NCBI GenBank assembly: GCA_009780015.1
Contig: WRAW01000018.1
Coordinates: forward strand, 1-36,794
DNA: 36,794 nucleotides
Reading direction: 5' to 3'
From: Defluviitaleaceae bacterium
GTDB taxonomy: Bacteria > Bacillota > Clostridia > Lachnospirales > WRAA01
A model generated the notes under the pieces. That model was not told where the DNA came from. It did no database searches and saw only the letters and a program-made list of their open reading frames with translations. The translations under genes and the position numbers were made by a program. Below are positions 31,320-36,794 of this stretch, in pieces (the stretch's first letter is position 1; each line of letters begins with the position of its first letter).

Positions 31320-32273
31320 ATGGCGGATATATTGAAAATAGTATTCATGGGAACGCCCGACTTCGCAGTGCCGTCGCTTGACGCAGCCGCGGCCGGGCAT
31401 GAGGTTACAGCCGTAGTGACGCAACCCGACCGGCCGGCCGGTCGCGGCGGCAAGACGGTTATTTCGCCGGTAAAGGCGCGGGCGTTGCAGCTTGGCATAC
31501 CATGCCTGCAGCCGGAGCGCGTAAAGTCAGCCGAAGCCATGGAGATGCTTGAAAGCTTCTCCGCCGATGTGTTCGTGGTGGCCGCCTATGGTCAGATACT
31601 CTCACAAAAGATTCTGGACATGCCGCGCCTGGGCTGTGTTAACGTACACGCTTCGCTGCTGCCCAAGTACCGTGGAGCCGCTCCCATTCAGTGGTCGATC
31701 ATTAACGGTGAAACGGTGACGGGCATTACAATTATGCAAATGGACGCGGGTATAGATACGGGGGATATGCTGCTGGCCAAGCCGGTCGCCATAGAGCCCT
31801 CCGACGACGCGGGTTCATTGCATGACAAGCTTGCGGAGCTTGGAGCTCATGCGCTTACGGAAGCGCTGACCCTGATGGCGTCAGGGAGGGCGGTGCGTGA
31901 GCCGCAGGATGATTCCATCGCCACATACGCGCCTATGTTGACCAAGGAGACAGGCCGCATAGACTGGAACGAGAACCCGGAAAGAGTCGCCGGCCTGGTT
32001 AGGGGGCTTTCTCCTCGGCCATGCGCCTGGACACAGCTTGACGGCGAAATGTTCAAGATATACTCCGCGACAGTTTGCTCCGGTGAGAGCGGCACAGCGG
32101 GAACGCCCGGCGAGATTCTCGCGGCGGACTCCGTCAACGGCATCAAAGTAGCCGGCGGCGGCGGCGGGCTGCTTATCCACGAGCTTCAGCGTCAAAACGG
32201 TAAGAGGCTCCAGGCGGGCGAGTTCCTAAGAGGAAACAGCCTGCGGCTGGGTGCGATTTTCGGCTGTAAGTAG
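31320..32273 (+). CDS. fmt: Methionyl-tRNA formyltransferase
   Basis: A 317-residue enzyme that formylates initiator Met-tRNA using 10-formyltetrahydrofolate. The N-terminal domain has FMGTPDFAVPSLDA, VVTQPDRPAGRGGK and the catalytic region VNVHASLLPKYRGAAPIQWS, where Asn, His and later Asp form the active site; the C-terminal beta-barrel domain contacts tRNA (GLSPRPCAWTQLDGE). The length is normal. The usual partner def is not in this window; here fmt follows a peptidase gene directly. Confidence 0.96.
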   Translation: MADILKIVFMGTPDFAVPSLDAAAAGHEVTAVVTQPDRPAGRGGKTVISPVKARALQLGIPCLQPERVKSAEAMEMLESFSADVFVVAAYGQILSQKILDMPRLGCVNVHASLLPKYRGAAPIQWSIINGETVTGITIMQMDAGIDTGDMLLAKPVAIEPSDDAGSLHDKLAELGAHALTEALTLMASGRAVREPQDDSIATYAPMLTKETGRIDWNENPERVAGLVRGLSPRPCAWTQLDGEMFKIYSATVCSGESGTAGTPGEILAADSVNGIKVAGGGGGLLIHELQRQNGKRLQAGEFLRGNSLRLGAIFGCK

Positions 32274-32294
32274 GCTCTAAACCGGAGGTTTAGG

Positions 32295-33800
32295 ATGGAT
32301 GAAGGCAACAACGGACGCAACATCGACGAACAACGCGTAGACGTCGAAGAAGCTGGAAAGCGCAATGAAAGTGAGCCGGCCCCTCCCGGCTCCGGAAGCT
32401 ATAACAAGATGGAGCAGCGCATGGCCGCCATGGACATTCGCAGACTCATATTTGAAAACTCCATTCCGACCATCTTCGGTATAATGATGTTCTCGCTTTA
32501 CAACACGTCCAACAGATTCTGGGTATCGCGCATACCTGAAATCGGCCCCCAGGCTCTGGCGGCCGTGTCGTACATATTGCCGATTATGCTGCTTAAATTC
32601 GGTTTTGCTATGCTTGTGGGCATCGGCTCCGCCGCAAATATTTCCATAAGCCTTGGCAAGCGCGACCGTGCCCGCGCCGAGCAGGTTTTGGGCAATGTGC
32701 TTTCAATCAGCGCGATAGTTTCCGGCACGTTCACATTGCTGGGGTTAATTTTCAGGAATCAAGTTCTCGATATATTGGGCGTACCCGCGGATGTACGCCA
32801 ATTTGCCGAGATTTACTACACATTCCATATAGTTTCAATCTTCCTCGTAATGATGTATTATGGCTTGAATCATCCCATACGGGCGGCCGGCAACCAGGTA
32901 CGCTTCGCTAAGGCTCAGATACTTATGGCGGGCCTGAATATAGTCCTTGATCCGATCCTGATAATCTGGCTGGGACTGGGCGTGGCAGGAGCGGGTGCCG
33001 CGATGATGATATCCATGACCACGGCCGGATTATACATTGTCTCATACTACTTTACGGACAAATCGACTTTGAAGCTGCGCCTCTTTAATCTTGTGCCAAG
33101 GAAGGCAGTCGTATTTGCTATTGTGGCTCTTGGTTTTTCGTCGTTTCTTATACAACTGCTTGGAAGCGCCGTACATGTATTCATGAACTCTGTTCTGACC
33201 CGCTTCGGCGAGATAGAGTTCGGCGAGGGCAACGGACATCTGGCCGTGGCCGCGATGGCTATCGTTCATGTTATATTCCAGCTTGCTGTGACCCCCGTCG
33301 TGGGAATTAACCAGGGAACGCAGCCTGTGGTCGGCTTCAACTACGGCGCCAAGAACTATCAGCGCGTGAAGTCGGCATACTCCTGGAGCATTATTTACGG
33401 AATAGGCATATGCACCATTGGCGGCGCAATTGTGCTGATATCGCCATACACGATTGTCGCTGCGTTTACCGAAGACCCATACATAAGGCAGACAGCCGTA
33501 TTCGGCCTGCGTGCTTTCATGGGAATATCTTTTATCGTAGGCTTCAATATGCCGACATTTAACTTTTTCACTGCGATTGGGCGTCCGAAGCTTGGAATAT
33601 GGCTTACCTTGCTGCGTCAGTTGATTATCCTTGTACCTGCGTACTTGATATTGACCGGCCTGTTCGGTTTCACGGGTTTCTGGTTCGCTATGCCGGTTGC
33701 GGAGGTGCTGTCGGGGCTTATTGGTGTCGTTCTTATAACAAGGGAGTTTAAGGAGCTAAAGATCAGACTGCGCAATTCCGACGCAACCTCGGAGGCTTAG
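32295..33800 (+). CDS. MATE-family efflux transporter
   Basis: A 501-residue protein with about 12 membrane segments in two homologous halves: FENSIPTIFGIMMFSLYN in the first and NQGTQPVVGFNYGAKNYQRV in the second are typical of the DinF/NorM-like MATE group. It should expel cationic compounds in exchange for Na+ or H+. A hydrophilic N-terminal extension of about 45 residues, rich in Glu, Asn and Arg, precedes TM1 and is unusual in length. GGAGG ends 7 bp before ATG 32295, supporting the long form. It is co-directional with fmt and 2 bp before the RluA-type gene. Confidence 0.93.
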   Translation: MDEGNNGRNIDEQRVDVEEAGKRNESEPAPPGSGSYNKMEQRMAAMDIRRLIFENSIPTIFGIMMFSLYNTSNRFWVSRIPEIGPQALAAVSYILPIMLLKFGFAMLVGIGSAANISISLGKRDRARAEQVLGNVLSISAIVSGTFTLLGLIFRNQVLDILGVPADVRQFAEIYYTFHIVSIFLVMMYYGLNHPIRAAGNQVRFAKAQILMAGLNIVLDPILIIWLGLGVAGAGAAMMISMTTAGLYIVSYYFTDKSTLKLRLFNLVPRKAVVFAIVALGFSSFLIQLLGSAVHVFMNSVLTRFGEIEFGEGNGHLAVAAMAIVHVIFQLAVTPVVGINQGTQPVVGFNYGAKNYQRVKSAYSWSIIYGIGICTIGGAIVLISPYTIVAAFTEDPYIRQTAVFGLRAFMGISFIVGFNMPTFNFFTAIGRPKLGIWLTLLRQLIILVPAYLILTGLFGFTGFWFAMPVAEVLSGLIGVVLITREFKELKIRLRNSDATSEA

Positions 33801-33802
33801 TC

Positions 33803-34489
33803 ATGGACGAACTGAGAAGCATTGAGATACTTTTCAAAGACGACGACATGGTAGTTGTGCGCAAGCCTCCCGGAATGCCCTGCCAGCCCGATAAAACAGG
33901 AGCGGAAGATGCCGTGTCTGCGCTTAGCAAGTCATTGGGAGGTTATATCGGCCTTGTCCATAGGCTTGACCGCCCCGTGGGCGGGGTGATGGCCTTCGCG
34001 CGAAATCCTGCCGCGAATGCAAAGATGTCGCAGCAGGCTCACGAGGGTTTGGGCAAGACCTATCTGGCCGTCGTTGTGTCCGACGAAAAGCCTTTGGAGG
34101 CTGCCGAGTTGCGCCATTTTCTTGTCAAGAACGAACATTTGAATATGTCATTTGTGGCCGACGGGCCGCATATAAAGGATGTAAAAGAAGCCGTACTGCG
34201 CTATGAACCGGCAGCATCCGCGCCGGATAGAGACGGTAAGCTCGTACATCTTCTCAAAATAAACCTCCTGACCGGACGCCATCACCAGATTCGCGTGCAG
34301 CTGGCAAGCGCCGGTATGCCGATATGGGGCGACACAAAGTACGGCCCAAAGCAGCGGAGAAGGCACGGCGCGATTCTGGCGCTGTGGGCGCTGCGCCTAA
34401 GCCTTCGCCATCCGCGCAACAGGCATAATATGGAATTCGAGACGTTTCCCGACGAGTTGTATCCATTTACGCTGTTTAAATTGAAATAA
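33803..34489 (+). CDS. RluA-family pseudouridine synthase
   Basis: A 228-residue RNA pseudouridine synthase. The catalytic aspartate is in VHRLDRPVGGVMAFARN (about residues 52-68), followed by KTYLAVV, then LLTGRHHQIRVQLA near the C-terminus. There is no N-terminal S4 domain, so it is a short RluA/YlyB-type enzyme acting on rRNA or tRNA; the exact target cannot be told. Placed 2 bp after the MATE gene and presumably co-transcribed. Confidence 0.93.
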   Translation: MDELRSIEILFKDDDMVVVRKPPGMPCQPDKTGAEDAVSALSKSLGGYIGLVHRLDRPVGGVMAFARNPAANAKMSQQAHEGLGKTYLAVVVSDEKPLEAAELRHFLVKNEHLNMSFVADGPHIKDVKEAVLRYEPAASAPDRDGKLVHLLKINLLTGRHHQIRVQLASAGMPIWGDTKYGPKQRRRHGAILALWALRLSLRHPRNRHNMEFETFPDELYPFTLFKLK

Positions 34490-34512
34490 ATCCTGACCGC
34501 GTGGTAATACTA

Positions 34513-34671
34513 AGAACCTGCGGTCAATAACCGAAATGCTGGCTGGAAGTGGTGATTTTTTGCCAATCTAGAAAGCGGCGATGCCCGGGGTCCTCGCGAA
34601 GCCCGCTTCTGGCTTCGTGGGGTGGAGTTCGGCCTTCTAGACGGCGTTGAGCGTTGTTGACCGCAGGTTCT
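34513..34671. mobile_element. Second MITE-like inverted-repeat element
   Basis: The ends AGAACCTGCGGTCAA (34513-34527) and its complement (34657-34671) are perfect over 15 bp and continue with one wobble to 19 bp. Taken one base shorter, the element is flanked by TAA on both sides (34511-34513 and 34671-34673), suggesting a 3-bp target duplication. The interior folds on itself (TCTAGAA/TTCTAGA, CGAAGCC/GGCTTCG). Its interior shares an ATTTTTTGC..A...CTAG.AA string with the element at 24799-24960 and is almost the same size, so the two may be one family. No coding capacity. Confidence 0.7.
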
Positions 34672-34702
34672 AAGGGTATTGTCTTGCAAAAGGAGGCGCG
34701 TC

Positions 34703-34837
34703 ATGATAAAATACTGCCAATCCTGCGGAATGCCTATTGTTTCGCGCATGAGCCTGTCATTTAACAAGGACGGCTCCTATAACTACGACTTCTGCAAGTC
34801 GTGTTACAAATTCGGAAAGTTCAAGAGTGAGACATAG
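34703..34837 (+). CDS. Small zinc-ribbon protein, short form
   Basis: A 44-residue protein with two cysteine pairs, CQSCGMP (residues 5-11) and FCKSCY (30-35), plus the family-like SFNKDGSYNYDFCKSCYKFG segment. This matches the putative zinc ribbon family (CQSCGMP...DGS...YC..CY..GKF), whose members usually continue for another 30-40 residues; this one stops right after GKFKSET. A perfect AAAGGAGG precedes ATG 34703, and the stop is 2 bp before the rnhB start, so it is expressed. The function is unknown. It may be a naturally short version or a truncated gene. Confidence 0.75.
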   Translation: MIKYCQSCGMPIVSRMSLSFNKDGSYNYDFCKSCYKFGKFKSET

Positions 34838-34839
34838 CA

Positions 34840-35442
34840 ATGTACAGTTACGAACATGAAGCATATATGCAAGGCTACGAGCTTGTAGCCGGTATGGACG
34901 AGGTCGGGCGGGGCCCTTTGGCCGGGCCTGTTTTGGCATGCTGTTTGATTCTGAGGAAGGGCGTACTGCCGCTTGGGATCGACGACTCGAAAAAGCTGTC
35001 GCCCAAGAAGCGTGAACAACTTGCCGTGGTAGTGCGCGACAACGCCATATCCTTGGGGATCGGTCTTTGCGACAATTACGAGGTGGATCGCCTGGGAATC
35101 CTGGCCGCCACACATACCGCAATGGCGCGAGCCGTGTCGCAAATGTCCATTAGGCCCGACATTGTGCTGATAGACGGATACCCTGTGACCGGAGAGGCAT
35201 TCAATAGCTTGAATTTGGAGCAGCGAGCCATTGTGAAGGGAGACCAGAAGTCGGTCACGATAGCGGCGGCGTCCATTGTTGCAAAAGTGACAAGAGACCG
35301 CCTTATGTGCGAGTTCGCTAAAGTATACCCGGCATATGGATTTGAGGCACACAAGGGCTACGGAACGCCGCGCCATATCGAGGCTGTCAGGGCGTACGGA
35401 GCGTGCGACATACATAGGCTGTCGTTCTTGAAGAATATTTGA
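34840..35442 (+). CDS. rnhB: Ribonuclease HII
   Basis: A 200-residue enzyme that cuts RNA in RNA-DNA hybrids and removes single ribonucleotides from DNA. The catalytic acidic residues are in GMDEVGRGPLAGPV (Asp-Glu pair, about residues 19-20), in IVLIDGYPV, and in the segment around ASIVAKVTRDRLM; DDSKKLSPKKRE and GYGTPRH are further signatures. The length is normal. It is followed by ylqH and yraN, the usual Firmicutes order. Confidence 0.96.
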   Translation: MYSYEHEAYMQGYELVAGMDEVGRGPLAGPVLACCLILRKGVLPLGIDDSKKLSPKKREQLAVVVRDNAISLGIGLCDNYEVDRLGILAATHTAMARAVSQMSIRPDIVLIDGYPVTGEAFNSLNLEQRAIVKGDQKSVTIAAASIVAKVTRDRLMCEFAKVYPAYGFEAHKGYGTPRHIEAVRAYGACDIHRLSFLKNI

Positions 35443-35461
35443 AGAAAAGAGGGGAGAGCGC

Positions 35462-35779
35462 ATGAAGGACGGCGGAAAGGCCGACATACATAAGCGAGCC
35501 TATGCCCTGAAATATAATCCGTCGTCCGACCCGGCGCCAAAGGTTGTGGCTTCGGGGCGCGGCTATCTTGCCGAGAAAATACTGGACAAAGCTCGCGAAC
35601 ATAACATACCCACACACTATGATCCGGCGCTTGCCGAGGAGCTTTCCAAGGTTGACGTCGGCGACAACATTCCCCCGGAACTTTACGAGGTCGTCGCTCA
35701 AATACTGGTGTTTATCGGAAATCTGGACAGGTACAAGCTGGAGGAGCAGGCGGCCAAAAATGCAAGCGCCAAAAGATAG
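35462..35779 (+). CDS. ylqH: FlhB C-terminal-domain-like protein (YlqH type)
   Basis: A 105-residue soluble protein homologous to the cytoplasmic C-terminal domain of the flagellar export protein FlhB: ALKYNPSSDPAPKVVASGRG is the segment around the place where FlhB has its NPTH autocleavage site, followed by ILDKAREHNIPTHYDPALAEELSKVDVGDNIPPELYEVV-type sequence. Here the NPTH is replaced by a different sequence, so self-cleavage is not expected. In B. subtilis the equivalent is YlqH, encoded near rnhB; its role is unclear, perhaps linked to flagellar export. GGGGAGAG precedes ATG 35462. Confidence 0.9.
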   Translation: MKDGGKADIHKRAYALKYNPSSDPAPKVVASGRGYLAEKILDKAREHNIPTHYDPALAEELSKVDVGDNIPPELYEVVAQILVFIGNLDRYKLEEQAAKNASAKR

Positions 35780-36140
35780 GCGGAAATTAGGCAGGATCGG
35801 CGAGGATATCGCGGCGGATTACCTGGCTTGTAAAGGCTATCGGGTGCTGGCTCGAAACTATCGCCGCAACGGAGCCGAGATAGACATAATATGCCGCGAA
35901 TCGGATGGCTGTTTGGTGTTTGTGGAGGTAAAGTCGCGGACATACAGCACGTTCGGCCAGGGTTTCGAGGCCGTGGGTCACACTAAGCAGGCCCGGATAG
36001 TGCAGGCCAGTATGTCCTATATTTCCGAACACAATATTACCGACGACGATATCCGCTACGATGTTATCAGCATAACCCTGGGCGGCGGAGATTCCGGCAA
36101 CTCAATAGAACATATCCCAAACGCATTTGACGCGAGATAG
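35760..36140 (+). CDS. yraN: YraN/UPF0102-family nuclease-like protein
   Basis: A 126-residue protein of the UPF0102 family with a restriction-endonuclease-like core: GRIGEDIAADYLACKGY, ARNYRRNGAEIDIICRE and LVFVEVKSR supply the acidic and Lys residues (E-x-D...E-V-K) of the PD-(D/E)XK fold. The cellular role is unsettled; it is thought to act on nucleic acid. ATG 35760 overlaps the 3' end of ylqH by 20 bp and has GGAGGAG upstream. The longer open frame reading into ylqH is not used. Confidence 0.92.
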   Translation: MQAPKDRRKLGRIGEDIAADYLACKGYRVLARNYRRNGAEIDIICRESDGCLVFVEVKSRTYSTFGQGFEAVGHTKQARIVQASMSYISEHNITDDDIRYDVISITLGGGDSGNSIEHIPNAFDAR

Positions 36141-36155
36141 AAACGGAGACTTACA

Positions 36156-36794
36156 ATGAAAATCAACCGCTGCGGTGAGCTGCAATACATAACATTCGAC
36201 AACATATCGGATACCGGCTTCGTAAACCACGCCTTCAGCACGCGGCTGGGCGGCGTGTCCTTGGGATGCTTTTCGTCCCTCAATCTTGGCCTCAACCGTG
36301 GAGACGAACGCGAACACGTGCTTGAAAACTATCGCCGTTTGTCCGATGCTGCCGGTTTTGACTGGCGCAATGTAGTGTTTTCAAACCAAACTCATGATGT
36401 CAACGTTCACCGAGCGACGGCCGACGACCGCGGCAACGGCATCCTGCGCGCAAGTACGGTCAAAGATACCGACGCGTTTGTCACAAACGCCGAAAACGTT
36501 GTTTTGCAGACATTTCACGCCGACTGTGTACCGGTCTTTCTGGCCGACCCCGTGAGGCGGGCCGTTGGTCTTGTGCACGCGGGCTGGCTTGGTACGCTTT
36601 GCGAGATAGCCAGGGTGACGGTCGAACGAATAGCCGCTGAGTTTGGAACAGACCCTGCCGATATCGTTGCGGCCATTGGGCCTTCTATCGGCCCGGATTC
36701 TTTCGAGGTCGATAACGACGTTGCGGACAGGTTCCGCGATGAGCTTCCCTTCTCGGACGAATTTACAAGGCGCGCCGGGGACAAGTTCCTGATA
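36156..36794 (+). CDS. pgeF: YfiH/PgeF-family polyphenol oxidase-like purine nucleoside phosphorylase, 3' end cut off by window
   Basis: 213 codons are visible and the frame is still open at the window end. Signatures are FSTRLGGVS and SLNLGLNRGDE near the N-terminus, SNQTHDVNVH, the zinc ligands in TFHADCVPVFL and LVHAGWLGTL, and AAIGPSIGPDSFEV. The family was first described as laccase-like and later as purine nucleoside phosphorylase/adenosine deaminase and cytoplasmic peptidoglycan-editing factor. CGGAGA precedes ATG 36156. It closes the visible rnhB-ylqH-yraN run. Confidence 0.93.
   Translation, partial: MKINRCGELQYITFDNISDTGFVNHAFSTRLGGVSLGCFSSLNLGLNRGDEREHVLENYRRLSDAAGFDWRNVVFSNQTHDVNVHRATADDRGNGILRASTVKDTDAFVTNAENVVLQTFHADCVPVFLADPVRRAVGLVHAGWLGTLCEIARVTVERIAAEFGTDPADIVAAIGPSIGPDSFEVDNDVADRFRDELPFSDEFTRRAGDKFLI

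Noticed and set aside
1-36794. CRISPR array, prophage, complete insertion sequence or toxin-antitoxin pair
   Set aside because: No regularly spaced repeats, transposase, phage structural genes or convincing toxin-antitoxin pair were seen in any part of the window.

Overview
The window looks like chromosomal DNA of an anaerobic, probably spore-forming and chemotactic member of the Firmicutes (Clostridia). The pointers are ferredoxin-linked 2-oxoacid metabolism with Ptb/Buk, consensus sigma-A promoters, strong AGGAGG-type ribosome binding sites with several TTG/GTG starts, a sigma-K-type promoter, a NiCo riboswitch, and the rnhB-ylqH-yraN-pgeF block. By eye, base composition shifts from AT-rich in about 14-24.7 kb to more GC-rich after 25 kb; I did not compute it.

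Layout. (1) 1-1839: a dense set of nested hairpins (candidate large structured RNA), a small ORF without a canonical start, and a chemotaxis receptor that has lost its sensor half. Together they look like a scar where foreign DNA joined a receptor gene. (2) 2007-14779, minus strand: a FadR/FCD-type GntR regulator followed by a 12-gene operon: 2-oxoacid:ferredoxin oxidoreductase alpha and beta, D-2-hydroxyacid dehydrogenase, phosphate butyryltransferase, a divergent butyrate-kinase paralogue, butyrate kinase, oxidoreductase gamma and delta, TRAP transporter P-Q-M, and an AroM-family protein. It ends at a terminator and is followed by a separately promoted APC permease. A palindrome, ATTGTATACAAT, sits inside the operon promoter, upstream of the regulator, and (one mismatch) upstream of the permease. 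My reading is uptake of a 2-hydroxy or 2-oxo acid, oxidation to the 2-oxoacid, oxidative decarboxylation to acyl-CoA with reduced ferredoxin, then ATP through acyl phosphate. This is the best candidate for an undescribed catabolic system here; its substrate is not known. (3) 15139-16364: two paralogous Cys-rich proteins behind a sigma-K-like promoter. (4) 16479-19059: metal homeostasis: a NiCo riboswitch with overlapping terminator before a cation diffusion facilitator, then a DtxR/MntR-type regulator divergent from an MntP-like efflux protein. (5) 19179-24760: YdeI/DUF1801 protein, GNAT acetyltransferase, beta-lactamase-fold serine hydrolase, and a full-length poly-HAMP chemotaxis receptor. 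(6) 24799-28903: a MITE-like inverted repeat, then metF, a free-standing methionine synthase reactivation-domain protein, and a MetH lacking that domain. (7) 29016-29268: tRNA-Glu and tRNA-Cys with a consensus promoter and a terminator. (8) 29266-36794: birA (minus), then a plus-strand housekeeping run of M42 peptidase, fmt, MATE transporter, RluA synthase, a second MITE-like element, a short zinc ribbon, rnhB, ylqH, yraN and a partial pgeF cut by the window end.
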